A stretch of DNA of 64,000 bases from Pseudomonadota bacterium (GCA_021793575.1 JAJYSM010000008.1:1-64000); one strand, 5' to 3'; positions 18,960 to 27,650 are shown, counted from the first letter of the stretch. Notes: generated by a model from the letters alone, not told the origin. Made by a program: numbers and translations.

Positions 18960-20414
18960 ATGACACTGAGCATTTACACCAACATCAACTCGCTGACCGC
19001 GCAGAACAATCTCACCAAGTCGCAGAGCGCCGTGTCCCAGGCGACCGCGCGTCTGTCCTCGGGCCTGAAGATCAACAGCGCCACCGACAACGCGGCCGGC
19101 TATGCGATCTCGACCAACTTCACCACCCAGATCGGCGGCCTCGGCCAGGCGAGCTCCAACGCCAGCGACGCGATCAACCTGGCGCAGACCACGCAGTCCG
19201 CACTCAGCCAGGTCACCGCGAACCTGCAGGCGATCCGCGATCTGGCGGTGCAGTCGGCCAACGGCAGCTATACCAACGCCGACCGCGCCTCCATCGACAC
19301 CGAAGTGCAGCAGCGTCTGGCGGAAATCACTCGTATCGCCAACCAGACCGATTTCAACGGCCAGAAGGTATTGAACGGCTCGCTCGGCAACCTGAGCTTC
19401 CAGGTCGGTGCCAACGTCGGCCAGACCATCAGCGTGAACGTGAGCCAGGGCGTCAAGACCAGCCAGATCGGCGCCGTCGCTGAAGTCTCGGGCGGCACGG
19501 TTCCGCCGGCGGCATTTACGCCGACCTCGGGCTCGGTCACCGGTTCGGTGGCAGCCACGACGTCTTCGGCCTATACCTTCAGCGTCGACGGCCACAGTGT
19601 CACGACGTCCGCGAGTGATACCACGGCGGCCCTGCTGCAGACCGACGTGCAGAACCAGTTGAACACCGCTGCCCCCGGTGCCTACACGGTCAGCAACACG
19701 GCCGGTGTGTTCAAGATCACCAGCACCGCCACCGGCACCGCGTCGACGGCACCGGTGATTGCCGGCGGCGCCGGCGCCACCAGCTTCATCGGCGGTGCGC
19801 CGGTCTCGGTGGCAGGCGCCGCCAACAATCTGGGCAGCGAAGGCCTGTCGATCAACGGCACGGCGATCAGCCTCACCGGCGTGACCAGCCTGCAAGGGCT
19901 GTCCGACGCCGTCAACGCGGCTAATATCTCGGGCGTCACCGCGGCGGTGAATGCGGCCGGTACCGGCCTCAATTTCTACTCCAGCGACGCCACCAAGGGC
20001 CTCAATATCGCCGATACGGGTGCGCAGGTGGTTACGGCTACGGCGACCAACGGCAATGGCGGAGGCGCATATACCGCCGGCACCACGGCAGCGGTAGCTG
20101 GCAGCCTCGCCAACGGTACCGTGGGCACGGTGGACGGTGCCAATGACCTGATCTCGCGCATCGACGTGGCGCTGAACACGGTCAGCAACTTGAACAGCAC
20201 CCTGGGCGCGATCCAGAACCGCTTCCAGTCGACCATTTCCACCCTCGGCGCGCAGCGTGACAACCTGGCCTCCTCGCAGAGCACGATCCGCGACGCCGAC
20301 TTCGCGGCGGAGACCGCCAACCTGGCCAAGGCGAACATCTTGCAGCAGGCGGGTATCTCGGTGCTGGCCCAGGCCAACTCGCAGCCGCAGCAGGTGCTTA
20401 AGCTGCTGCAGTAA
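18960..20414 (+). CDS. fliC: Flagellin
   Basis: Filament subunit, 484 residues. N-terminal D0/D1: MTLSIYTNINSLTAQNNLTK, SSGLKINSATDNAAGYAIST and IANQTDFNGQKVLNGSLGN. C-terminal D1/D0: LNSTLGAIQNRFQSTISTLG and ANILQQAGISVLAQANSQPQ. The variable central region (about 180-390) is Ala/Thr/Gly rich. The ATG at 18960 with AGGAGA upstream is clear. Single flagellin gene in the window, with a late sigma28 promoter and its own downstream stem-loop. Confidence 0.97.
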   Translation: MTLSIYTNINSLTAQNNLTKSQSAVSQATARLSSGLKINSATDNAAGYAISTNFTTQIGGLGQASSNASDAINLAQTTQSALSQVTANLQAIRDLAVQSANGSYTNADRASIDTEVQQRLAEITRIANQTDFNGQKVLNGSLGNLSFQVGANVGQTISVNVSQGVKTSQIGAVAEVSGGTVPPAAFTPTSGSVTGSVAATTSSAYTFSVDGHSVTTSASDTTAALLQTDVQNQLNTAAPGAYTVSNTAGVFKITSTATGTASTAPVIAGGAGATSFIGGAPVSVAGAANNLGSEGLSINGTAISLTGVTSLQGLSDAVNAANISGVTAAVNAAGTGLNFYSSDATKGLNIADTGAQVVTATATNGNGGGAYTAGTTAAVAGSLANGTVGTVDGANDLISRIDVALNTVSNLNSTLGAIQNRFQSTISTLGAQRDNLASSQSTIRDADFAAETANLAKANILQQAGISVLAQANSQPQQVLKLLQ

Positions 20415-20424
20415 CCGTCACCGG

Positions 20425-20451
20425 GCCTGTCGCGCTGACTCCGCGACAGGC
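20425..20451 (+). terminator. Stem-loop after fliC
   Basis: Perfect 10-base-pair GC-rich stem (GCCTGTCGCG / CGCGACAGGC) with a 7-base loop, 10 bases after the fliC stop. No T-run follows, so it may work as a Rho-dependent or partial terminator or as a 3' stabilising structure. Confidence 0.55.
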
Positions 20452-20517
20452 TCGAGCCAGGCTTTGAAACGGTCGGGCGGCATCATGCAACAGCATCGCC
20501 GCCCGATCGACCGGAGC

Positions 20518-20561
20518 CACCGGCAAAGCCCTTGCTTGCAACTGCGAGGTTTTTGCCGGTG
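20518..20561. repeat. Inverted repeat upstream of fliD
   Basis: CACCGGCAAA pairs exactly with TTTGCCGGTG across a 24-base loop. Another 9-base inverted repeat (TCGGGCGGC / GCCGCCCGA) lies just before it at about 20473-20506. The left arm overlaps the possible sigma54 -24 element. Confidence 0.6.
20521..20536 (+). promoter_or_regulatory. Possible sigma54 promoter of fliD operon
   Basis: Reads CGGCAAA-N4-TTGCT with GG/GC at the right spacing but a weaker -24 half. It lies 80 bases before the fliD ATG, and its -24 box falls inside the left arm of an inverted repeat (20518-20527 with 20552-20561). Confidence 0.5.
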
Positions 20562-20615
20562 ACTCGTGGCCCGCGCCCTCAAGGGCAGGGCAGGATCCAC
20601 CCAGCGAGATTCGCC

Positions 20616-22058
20616 ATGACCACCAGTGCCACATCCGGCAGCAGCCTGAGTTCGTTGCTCAGCTCATTGACCAGCCCATCCACTCCCGGCGGCACGTCAA
20701 GCCCCGGTCAGGGCATTCTCAGCTCCGCCGGTATCGGCTCGGGTCTGAACGTCACCGCGATCGTGACTGCCCTGGTCAACGCCCAGCAGGCAGCGCCGCA
20801 GGCGCAGATCACCCGGGCGACCGCGCAGGACAACAGCACCTTGTCCGCTCTCGGCACGCTGAGCAGCACGCTCAATGCGCTGCAGACGGCGGCGGTCGCA
20901 CTGACCAACACCAGCACGTACAACAGCTACACCGCATCGCTGGCCAATCCCGCCATCGGCACCGTCAGCACCTTGAGCAATGCCCAACCGGGCAGCTATG
21001 CCTTGAATGTGACGCAGCTGGCCACGGTGCAGCAACGCACCAGTGCGGCCTATGCCGGCACCGCCGCGATTGGCAGCGGCACGCTGAATATCGGCGTGGG
21101 CAGCAGCAGCGTCAGCATCAACGTTTCGGCTACCGCTACCCTGCAGGACATTGCCACCGCGATCAATGGCGCTGCGGGCAACCCCGGGGTGACTGCCACG
21201 GTGATCAATGGCACCAACGGCTCGCAGCTGTTGCTGAGCTCCAACAAAACCGGCATCGCCAATGGCTTCACGATCAGCACCGCCAGTGGCAGCAGTTCCG
21301 GCCTCGCGAGCCTGGCGACCACATTGAATACGGCGGGCAGCAGCGAAGCCAAGGATGCGCAACTGACGCTCAACGGCATCGCCGTCGACAGCGCCAGCAA
21401 TGCGGTCAGCGGCGCCATCGGCGGCGTGACGGTCAACCTGGCGACGCTGGGCAACACCACCCTGAGCGTGACGCAGGACACCAGCAGTACGGCGACCGCC
21501 ATCCAGGCTTTCGTGACTGCCTACAACAGTTACGCCAGCTCGATCAGCTCACTTTCCAGCTACAACTCCACCACCCAGGTGTCAGGCCCCTTGCTGGGTG
21601 ATTCCACCCTCAATTCGGTACAGAGCCAGATTTCCGCCGCCCTCAGCCAGAGCGTTCCCGGCAACAGCATCGGCTCACTGGCCAGCCTCGGTATCACCCG
21701 TCAGGCCGATGGCACGCTGGCGCTCAACTCGACCACGCTGAACAGCGCGCTCAGCGCAAATCCCGCGGCGGTCCAGGATCTGTTTTCCGGAACCAGCGGT
21801 TATGCGACCCATCTCAATGCCGTCATGGGCATATTCACTTCCAGCACCGGGATCATCGCGACCCGTCAGCAGAGCATCACCAGCAGTCTGAGCAAGCTTT
21901 CGACCCAGCAGACGGCGTTGAACGCACGCATGGCGGTCTATCAGCAGCAGTTGCAGGCGCAATACACCAACCTCGACACGTTGATGTCCAGTCTGAACAA
22001 CACCAGCAGCTTCCTGACGACCATGCTGGCCCAGTTGAACAACCCGTCAAAGCCGTGA
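20616..22058 (+). CDS. fliD: Filament cap protein FliD (HAP2)
   Basis: The 480-residue cap protein has the FliD N-terminal domain (SSAGIGSGLNVTAIVTALVN, then a QQAAPQAQITRATAQDNSTL segment). Its middle includes TLQDIATAINGAAGNPGVTA and VINGTNGSQLLLSSNKTGIA. The C-terminal coiled coil (LSTQQTALNARMAVYQQQLQ, LDTLMSSLNNTSSFLTTMLA) is typical. The ATG at 20616 fits the family start, and the longer upstream frame is rejected. Heads fliD-fliS-fliT. Confidence 0.95.
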   Translation: MTTSATSGSSLSSLLSSLTSPSTPGGTSSPGQGILSSAGIGSGLNVTAIVTALVNAQQAAPQAQITRATAQDNSTLSALGTLSSTLNALQTAAVALTNTSTYNSYTASLANPAIGTVSTLSNAQPGSYALNVTQLATVQQRTSAAYAGTAAIGSGTLNIGVGSSSVSINVSATATLQDIATAINGAAGNPGVTATVINGTNGSQLLLSSNKTGIANGFTISTASGSSSGLASLATTLNTAGSSEAKDAQLTLNGIAVDSASNAVSGAIGGVTVNLATLGNTTLSVTQDTSSTATAIQAFVTAYNSYASSISSLSSYNSTTQVSGPLLGDSTLNSVQSQISAALSQSVPGNSIGSLASLGITRQADGTLALNSTTLNSALSANPAAVQDLFSGTSGYATHLNAVMGIFTSSTGIIATRQQSITSSLSKLSTQQTALNARMAVYQQQLQAQYTNLDTLMSSLNNTSSFLTTMLAQLNNPSKP

Positions 22059-22075
22059 TCTGACAGGAGACCGAC

Positions 22076-22507
22076 ATGACCAACGGATACATGCGCAAAG
22101 CCAGCGCGATCTACCAGCAAAACAGCGTGCGCGGCAGCGTCGAGGGTGCCGACTCGCACCAGCTGATCGGCATGTTGCTGGACGGCGTCATCGACCGGAT
22201 CAACCAGGCGCGCGGGCACCTGACGCATGGCAATGTGGCGGCCAAGGGCCGCAACATATCGGGTGCGCTCGCCATTGTCGGCGAACTGCGCGACAGCCTG
22301 GATCACAAAGTGGATCGCAACCTCAGCCAGCGGCTGGATGCGCTCTATCAATATGTGACGGGCATTCTGCTGCAGGCGCAATTGAACAACGATCTGGCCG
22401 GGCTGGATGAGGCCGTCAGCCTGCTCACGCCGATCCGTGACGGCTGGCAGGCGATACGCGGCACCTATGTGTCGCGTCCGCAGCTGGCATCGGGGGCTGT
22501 GCGGTGA
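22076..22507 (+). CDS. fliS: Flagellin export chaperone FliS
   Basis: FliS binds newly made flagellin and keeps it unfolded. The 143-residue helical protein has typical motifs: a Tyr near the N-terminus (YMRKASAIYQQNSVRGSV), DSHQLIGMLLDGVIDRINQA, GRNISGALAIVGELRDSLDH and LYQYVTGILLQAQLNNDLAG. It sits 17 bases after fliD and overlaps the next gene. Confidence 0.95.
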   Translation: MTNGYMRKASAIYQQNSVRGSVEGADSHQLIGMLLDGVIDRINQARGHLTHGNVAAKGRNISGALAIVGELRDSLDHKVDRNLSQRLDALYQYVTGILLQAQLNNDLAGLDEAVSLLTPIRDGWQAIRGTYVSRPQLASGAVR

Positions 22508-22809
22508 GCGACCGCGTGCCAGACCATCTGGAGCGCGCCATGTGGGTGAGCGTGCAGATGCTGGAGGCCGCCGAAACAGGCAACTGGTCGGGCGTGGTCG
22601 CGCTGCGGCTGGAGTACCAGGATCTGCTGCGGCGCGACCATCCGGCGAATGAAGCGACCCGTCAGGCGCTGCTTGTGCTGCAGCAGCAGAATCAGGATTT
22701 GCTGGAGCTGGCCGGTCACGCGCGCGCGGGCATTGCGCGCGAACTGGGTCAGCATCGCCAGACGCATCGTGCGTTGAATGCCTACCTGGTGTCCGCTCGC
22801 ACGCCTTGA
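22504..22809 (+). CDS. fliT: FliT-like flagellar chaperone
   Basis: Small 101-residue helical protein translated from a GTG that overlaps the fliS stop (GTGA). Length, helix content (LVLQQQNQDLLELAGHARAG) and position directly after fliS fit FliT, the FliD chaperone. Sequence conservation in that family is low, so the name rests mainly on context. A 7-base-pair stem-loop (22820-22837) follows the stop. Confidence 0.75.
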   Translation: MSDRVPDHLERAMWVSVQMLEAAETGNWSGVVALRLEYQDLLRRDHPANEATRQALLVLQQQNQDLLELAGHARAGIARELGQHRQTHRALNAYLVSARTP

Positions 22810-22964
22810 ACAGGCGCCGGGCGACAGCCGTGTCGCCGAAGCATGGCTTGCCGCTATCGTACGAGGATGATGCACCGCTGGTTTCAGGGTGCCCGGCCAT
22901 GCGCTTGCTGCAGTCGTGGTCGACTCGGTAGCAGCGCGTGGATCATGTGCAAGGCGGATATCTC

Positions 22965-23519
22965 ATGCAAGACCAGGCGTGGCAGGCATTTTCCGGGCGG
23001 GTGAGCTGCGAAGGCCAATGGCACTTCGACTGCGTGCCGATCGAATGGCCGTTGCCGGCTATCGAGACCAGCCGCCGCGCCGACCGCAATGCGAACACGC
23101 TGGCGGTGATGGCGGCCCTCGAGGAGCGGCGCGCCGAGCAGGCTGAGGACGACAGCCCGCTGATGCAGGAAATGCTGCGGATGGACGCCAAGCTCAACGC
23201 GCTGATCGACATCGTCAACCAGCTGCTGGTGCCAGTCAGTTCCCTGCCGTCGCGGCAGCCGCTGCGCTTCAACGCGGTCGGCGCGATTCTGCCGGCGGCA
23301 CTGGTTCCGCCCGGCGAGGCGTTTCTGCTGCGCCTGCGTTTTGACACGTGCCTCAGTCTGCCACTGGAGCTGGTGGCGCGACCGGAAAAGCCATTGGACG
23401 AAAGTCGGATATTCGCGGTGTTCGCCCCGCTGAGCGACGCGCTGGGTGACGCAATCGAACGGCTGGTTTTTCGCCATCACCGACGCAAAGTGGCAGTGGC
23501 GCGTCAGTTGACAATTTGA
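22965..23519 (+). CDS. Atypical (helix-inserted) PilZ-domain protein
   Basis: The 184-residue protein lies between fliT and fleQ, where Xanthomonas-type genomes carry a non-canonical PilZ protein with a long central helical insertion that tetramerises. Here a predicted coiled coil (VMAALEERRAEQAEDDSPLM, QEMLRMDAKLNALIDIVNQL) precedes a beta-rich part (LRFNAVGAILPAALVPPGEA, RIFAVFAPLSDALGDAIERL). The RxxxR and (D/N)xSxxG motifs for c-di-GMP binding are not seen, so it may bind a protein partner instead. The ATG at 22965 with AAGGCGG upstream is preferred over a GTG at 22938. Family assignment is partly by context. Confidence 0.7.
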   Translation: MQDQAWQAFSGRVSCEGQWHFDCVPIEWPLPAIETSRRADRNANTLAVMAALEERRAEQAEDDSPLMQEMLRMDAKLNALIDIVNQLLVPVSSLPSRQPLRFNAVGAILPAALVPPGEAFLLRLRFDTCLSLPLELVARPEKPLDESRIFAVFAPLSDALGDAIERLVFRHHRRKVAVARQLTI

Positions 23520-23545
23520 TCTCTTCGTGAGCGCCACAGACCTCG

Positions 23546-23561
23546 TGTGATGCAGTTCACG
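23546..23561. promoter_or_regulatory. CRP/Clp-type operator, site 1
   Basis: TGTGA-N6-TCACG, one base off the CRP consensus TGTGA-N6-TCACA. In Xanthomonadales the CRP homologue Clp recognises the same palindrome. Centre about 377 bases before the fleQ ATG. Confidence 0.65.
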
Positions 23562-23589
23562 CTCTTCGTGGTGACGCCCGCAGACCTCG

Positions 23590-23605
23590 TGTGATGCAGT
23601 TCACA
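23590..23605. promoter_or_regulatory. CRP/Clp-type operator, site 2
   Basis: Perfect TGTGA-N6-TCACA palindrome core. Its centre is 44 bases from that of site 1 (about four helical turns), so two dimers would bind the same DNA face. Confidence 0.7.
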
Positions 23606-23930
23606 TTGCCGAAAATTGGCGTGACGTGGACGTGAAGCCGGCAGCGCGCAGGCCACGCCCGTTACCCCCTGCGAGAGTGCCGACAATGCGCCTGCAACTT
23701 CATGCAGTTACGCGATAGGTCCGGCACCAACCCCCTGCCGCGAATACGTGCATGCGCTGGTCAGCAAACCGGCGGCTGACGTTTTGCTGGCGCTGCAGCC
23801 GTCAAAACTGGCCTCCTTTTTGCCTTCCCTTGATCAAGCCGGTGACGGAAAGTCGGCACGATGAGGGCAGGCCCGCAGGAAGCATGGGTCTGGCCGCAAT
23901 GCAGTAGCGGCGTACAACAGGGGCATAGCG

Positions 23931-25358
23931 ATGCAGAAATTCAATTTCCTGGTCATTGAATCCGATCAGAGGCGGGCAGAGTCAGTCATTTCAGCGTTGT
24001 ACTTCTTGGGATACCGACCGCAGCACGGGGCCGATTGCGACAGCACGGACGAGTCCACTCACGCCTGGCGCGGGGTATACATCGGCGGCATTGGCGAGGT
24101 GGCCGAGGCAGAGCGCCAGTTCGCGCTGCTTGGCGCAGTATCGGCACAGATGCCGATATTGCTGGCCAGCGACTCGGCCTGGGCCGAGCGCTTCGGCGCA
24201 GCATCCTCGCTGGCGGCCGCCCGGGTGACCGAAATCGAATTTCCATTGCGCTACGAACAGCTGGCCGAGGCCATGCGTGTCGTGCAGACGCGCCTGCCCG
24301 GAGGCCAGTCAGGCGGTGCGCGCTTTGTCGGCCAATCGGCACCGATGACCCGCGTCAATGCCCTGATCCGCCAGGTGGCGCCGTTCGATTCGAGCGTGCT
24401 GGTGCTGGGCGAATCGGGTACCGGCAAGGAAATGGTGGCCCGCGCCATTCACGAGAACTCGCCGCGCCGCGACCAGCCGTTTGTCGCCATCAACTGCGGG
24501 GCGATTCCGGCCGAGTTGCTGGAAAGCGAACTGTTCGGGCATGAAAAGGGCGCGTTCACCGGCGCGATCAGTGCGCGCAAGGGACGCTTCGAGATGGCCG
24601 AGGGCGGCACGCTGTTTCTCGACGAGATCGGAGACATGAGCCTGCCGATGCAGGTGAAGCTACTGCGCGTGCTGCAGGAGCGCGTGTACGAACGGGTGGG
24701 CGGCAATCGCAGCCAGCGCTGCGACGTCCGCATCATCGCCGCAACCCATCGCAATCTGGAACAGTCGATCGCACACGACCAGTTCCGCGAGGATCTCTAC
24801 TATCGCCTCAGCGTGTTCCCGCTGGAGTTGCCGTCGCTGCACGAACGGCTGGAGGATCTGCCGGTACTGGTGAGCGAGTTCAACAAGCGACTGGTGCGCC
24901 GCGGCTTGGGCATGGTGCGTTTCAGTGATGGCGCGCTGCAGGCGCTGCGCGCCTATCCGTGGCCGGGCAACGTGCGCGAACTGTCCAATCTGGTCGAACG
25001 CATGGCGATTCTGTATCCGCATGGCGAGGTGCGCGCCAGCGATCTGCCGGAAAAATACCGCGGCCGGATGGTCAGTGATGAAGTGCGTGGCGCGGCGCTG
25101 CTGACGCTGATGGAAGATCGCGCGCTGTCGGCACCGGAGCACAGCATGCACACGATGCCTGGCGGGTTGGGTCTGTTGCCGGAGGACGGGCTGGATCTGA
25201 AGGATCACCTGGCCGATATCGAGGTGGGGATGATCCGTCAGGCGCTTGATGCGACCGGCGGCGTGGTGGCGCACGCCGCCCGGCTGCTGCGGATGCAGCG
25301 CACCACGCTGGTGGAAAAGCTGCGCAAGTACGGCCTGCAGAACGGCTTGGCGGCCTAG
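23931..25358 (+). CDS. fleQ: Flagellar master regulator FleQ
   Basis: Sigma54-dependent activator at the top of the polar flagellar hierarchy, also a c-di-GMP responder in Pseudomonas. The 475-residue protein has an N-terminal receiver-like FleQ domain that lacks a phospho-acceptor Asp ([10 protein letters not shown] at the site). The central AAA+ domain has Walker A GESGTGKE (about 161-168), the sigma54-contact loop GAFTGA and Walker [12 protein letters not shown]-terminal Fis-type helix-turn-helix ends in [17 protein letters not shown]. Its TAG stop is the first bases of a palindromic element. FlhG probably antagonises it. Confidence 0.96.
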   Translation: MQKFNFLVIESDQRRAESVISALYFLGYRPQHGADCDSTDESTHAWRGVYIGGIGEVAEAERQFALLGAVSAQMPILLASDSAWAERFGAASSLAAARVTEIEFPLRYEQLAEAMRVVQTRLPGGQSGGARFVGQSAPMTRVNALIRQVAPFDSSVLVLGESGTGKEMVARAIHENSPRRDQPFVAINCGAIPAELLESELFGHEKGAFTGAISARKGRFEMAEGGTLFLDEIGDMSLPMQVKLLRVLQERVYERVGGNRSQRCDVRIIAATHRNLEQSIAHDQFREDLYYRLSVFPLELPSLHERLEDLPVLVSEFNKRLVRRGLGMVRFSDGALQALRAYPWPGNVRELSNLVERMAILYPHGEVRASDLPEKYRGRMVSDEVRGAALLTLMEDRALSAPEHSMHTMPGGLGLLPEDGLDLKDHLADIEVGMIRQALDATGGVVAHAARLLRMQRTTLVEKLRKYGLQNGLAA

Positions 25359-25522
25359 CAGCCTGTCGGACTTTGGTCGGCCGGGCTGCAAATCCGGCTG
25401 CGCGGCCCATCTTTCCGTCGATTCTTGCCCCATAGAACCACTATGGGGCGGCGAACCGTCGAAAATCTGGTCTCGCTCAACCAGATTTTCGCCTCGACCA
25501 CCAAAGCCCGACAGGCTGCTAG
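25355..25522. repeat. Palindromic element between fleQ and fliE
   Basis: A 168-base element bounded by CTAG. Its arms, about 23 bases starting CTAGCAGCCTGTCGG, are inverted with one mismatch. Two further nested inverted repeats lie inside: GCCCCATAG/TATGGGGC-type near 25428-25449 and CGAAAATCTGGT/CCAGATTTTCG near 25459-25490. It has no coding capacity, so it looks like a miniature (MITE- or REP-cluster-like) element. The left CTAG supplies the fleQ stop codon, and the right end abuts the fliE sigma54 promoter. Confidence 0.85.
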
Positions 25523-25538
25523 TGGCACGGGTTGTGCA
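25523..25538 (+). promoter_or_regulatory. Sigma54 promoter of fliE operon
   Basis: Reads TGGCACG-N4-GTGCA: perfect -24 half, one change in the -12 half, correct GG/GC spacing. It lies 39 bases before the fliE ATG and begins one base after the palindromic element. Confidence 0.75.
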
Positions 25539-25577
25539 CTCTGCTCCTTGTCTACCGTCATGTGCTGGAAATCCGTC

Positions 25578-25907
25578 ATGAGTCAGATCGACGTCAACAA
25601 CCTGCTGTCCCAGATGCGCCAGATGAGCGCCACCGCGCGCGCGCCTGAAACGGCGTTCGGGGCAGCGCCCGCGGCCGGCGCACAAAGCGACTTCTCCGCG
25701 CTGCTGAAACGCTCGATCTCCGCGGTCGGGCAGACCCAGATGGAAGCTGGCCGCATGGCGGCGAGCTTCGAGCGCGGCGATCCGGGGGCGGATCTTGGAC
25801 GCACGATGATTGCGGTGCAGAAGGCTGACCTGTCACTGCGAACGATGGTTCAGGTAAGCAACAAGCTGGTCGCTGCGTACAAGGAAATCATGAACATGCC
25901 GGTCTGA
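25578..25907 (+). CDS. fliE: Hook-basal body protein FliE
   Basis: Joins the MS-ring to the rod. The 109-residue protein has the FliE C-terminal signature DLGRTMIAVQKADLSLRTMV then QVSNKLVAAYKEIMNMPV, preceded by a flexible Ala-rich N-terminal part. The ATG at 25578 is preferred because the upstream extension is palindromic-element sequence. First gene of fliEFGHIJK. Confidence 0.96.
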   Translation: MSQIDVNNLLSQMRQMSATARAPETAFGAAPAAGAQSDFSALLKRSISAVGQTQMEAGRMAASFERGDPGADLGRTMIAVQKADLSLRTMVQVSNKLVAAYKEIMNMPV

Positions 25908-25955
25908 CGGCTGCAGCACCGCGCCCCTCTCACCCCCTAGCCAACGAGCAGCCCC

Positions 25956-27650
25956 ATGGCCGACAACGCCATCGCGACGACCCAGAACAACGGCGCGCGC
26001 CTGGACCCCTTCAAGCAGCTTGCCGGCAGTCCGGTCGCACGCCAGTTGTTGCTGCTGGTGGCGGTGGCTGCCGCGGTCGCATTGGGTGTGGCCGTGGTGT
26101 TGTGGTCGCGTGGGCCGAACTATGGCCTGCTGTATGCGGGGCTGGCCCAGAAGGACGCCGCGGCGATCACCCAGCAATTGCAGGCCAGCAACACGCCTTA
26201 CCAGCTCAGCAGCGACGGTTCGTCGATCATGGCGCCGGCCGCCGACTTGGCAGCACTGCGCCTGAAACTGGCCGGCCAGGGCTTGCCGCAGGGGCTGGCC
26301 AGCAGCAGCGCCGCCGGCGCCGCTGACTCGCCGTTCGGCATGAGCGACCTGGCCGAGCGCACCCGTTATCAGCAAATGCTGGAGACCGACCTCGGCACCA
26401 CGATCAGCGGGCTGCAGTCGGTGCGTGCCGCGCGCGTGCATCTGGCCTTGCCCAAGCCCTCGGCATTCATCCGTGACAACCGGGCCGCCAGCGCGTCGGT
26501 ACTGGTCACGCTGTACCCGGGCCGCCAATTGGACTCCGGCCAGGTCGCGGCGATCGTGCATCTGGTGGCATCCAGTGTTCCGGACCTCGATGCCCGCCAG
26601 GTGTCGGTGATCGATCAGCAAGGCCAGCTGCTGACCAGTGATTCGGACAGTCCCACGGCGGTCGGTGATTCCCGGCTGCGCCTGGCGACCCAGATCGAGA
26701 ACACCTACGCGGCACGCATCGAGGCGCTGCTGACGCCGCTGGTCGGTCCCGGCAGAGTGCATGCCCAAGTCTATGCCGACCTGGACTTCAGCCAGACCGA
26801 GAAGGCCACGGAAACCTTCGATCATGATCATCCGGCTCTGCGCAGTGAACAGACCAGTACCGAGCAGCATACGGCCGGCGCAGGTCCGGGCGCTGTGCCC
26901 GGCGCGCTCAGCAATCAGCCGCCGGCCGTGGTGGCACAGCCGACTGCGGCCAATCCGGCGGCGGGCAAGTCCGCCCCGGCGACCACCACGGCAGCGACCG
27001 TCAGCCCGAGCGAGAGCAGCAGCAGCGCCACCCGCAATTACGAACTGGATCGCACGATCAGTCACGTCAGCGATCCGGCTGGCCGGGTGTCGCGCCTGAC
27101 TGTGGCCGTGGTGGTGGACAACAAGCTGGCCAGGGTGGCGAACGATCCTGCCGGGGATGCCGGCAAGGCGCCCAAGAGCGTGCCGTTTACCGCGCCGGAG
27201 CTGCAGCATCTGACCGAGTTGACCAAGAACGTGGTGGGTTTCGATGCAGCCCGCGGCGACAGTGTCAGCGTAATCAACGAGCCGTTCCAGCATGGGCCGG
27301 CCAGCGAGGATCTGCCCCCACAGCCGCTGTGGCAACGCCCCGGCGTGATGGATCTGATCAAGCAGGGACTCGGCATCATGCTGGCCTTGCTGGTGGCGTT
27401 CGGGCTGTTGCGGCCGCTGCTGAAGGGGCTGCTGCGAAGTGAGGCCCGGGCGCAGGCATTGCCGGCACCGATGCCAAGGATTTCCGTGCGTGTCGACGAC
27501 GATATGCCGGCTGGCGAAGATGCCCGGCTGCCGGCATCCGCCGCGCTCGCCTACGAGCAACGCATTGGCCAGGCGCGCCGCATGGTCGGTGAAAACCCCA
27601 AACAGGTGGCACAAGTGGTGAAGAGCTGGGTGAGCGCAGATGGCAGCTGA
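25956..27650 (+). CDS. fliF: Flagellar MS-ring protein FliF
   Basis: The 564-residue MS-ring protein has two membrane helices (QLLLLVAVAAAVALGVAVVL near 30-50 and GIMLALLVAFGLLRPLL near 470-490). The periplasmic ring-building motifs include GPNYGLLYAGLAQKDAAAIT, ARVHLALPKPSAFIRDNRAA and SYELDRTISHV-like YELDRTISHVSDPAGRVSRL. The C-terminal tail that binds FliG is present (SAALAYEQRIGQARRMVGEN, then PKQVAQVVKSWV). Overlaps fliG by 11 bases. Confidence 0.97.
   Translation: MADNAIATTQNNGARLDPFKQLAGSPVARQLLLLVAVAAAVALGVAVVLWSRGPNYGLLYAGLAQKDAAAITQQLQASNTPYQLSSDGSSIMAPAADLAALRLKLAGQGLPQGLASSSAAGAADSPFGMSDLAERTRYQQMLETDLGTTISGLQSVRAARVHLALPKPSAFIRDNRAASASVLVTLYPGRQLDSGQVAAIVHLVASSVPDLDARQVSVIDQQGQLLTSDSDSPTAVGDSRLRLATQIENTYAARIEALLTPLVGPGRVHAQVYADLDFSQTEKATETFDHDHPALRSEQTSTEQHTAGAGPGAVPGALSNQPPAVVAQPTAANPAAGKSAPATTTAATVSPSESSSSATRNYELDRTISHVSDPAGRVSRLTVAVVVDNKLARVANDPAGDAGKAPKSVPFTAPELQHLTELTKNVVGFDAARGDSVSVINEPFQHGPASEDLPPQPLWQRPGVMDLIKQGLGIMLALLVAFGLLRPLLKGLLRSEARAQALPAPMPRISVRVDDDMPAGEDARLPASAALAYEQRIGQARRMVGENPKQVAQVVKSWVSADGS

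Larger units (their letters stand above)
23521..23605. repeat. Tandem duplication of about 42 bases
   Basis: Two copies (23521-23560 and 23562-23604) share a 9-base start (CTCTTCGTG) and an identical 24-base 3' half (23537-23560 and 23581-23604). They differ in a 7-10 base middle. Each identical half contains a CRP-type palindrome. The array lies directly after the PilZ-like gene and about 330 bases before fleQ. Confidence 0.85.
23520..23930. other. fleQ upstream region
   Basis: This 411-base non-coding stretch separates the PilZ-like gene from fleQ. It contains the tandem Clp-type boxes at its left end. I saw no sigma54 or sigma28 promoter, which suits a master regulator expressed from a housekeeping promoter, but I could not fix its -35/-10. 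No gene is supported here. Confidence 0.6.

Noticed and set aside
17514-19895. Minus-strand open frame of 793 codons across flgL and fliC
   Set aside because: Antisense shadow of two clear genes; composition is Arg/His/Gly rich with no domain. Long antisense frames are common in high-GC genes.
23521-23605. CRISPR-like array upstream of fleQ
   Set aside because: Only two copies, unequal spacing, no further repeats and no cas genes; the repeated part is a CRP-type operator.
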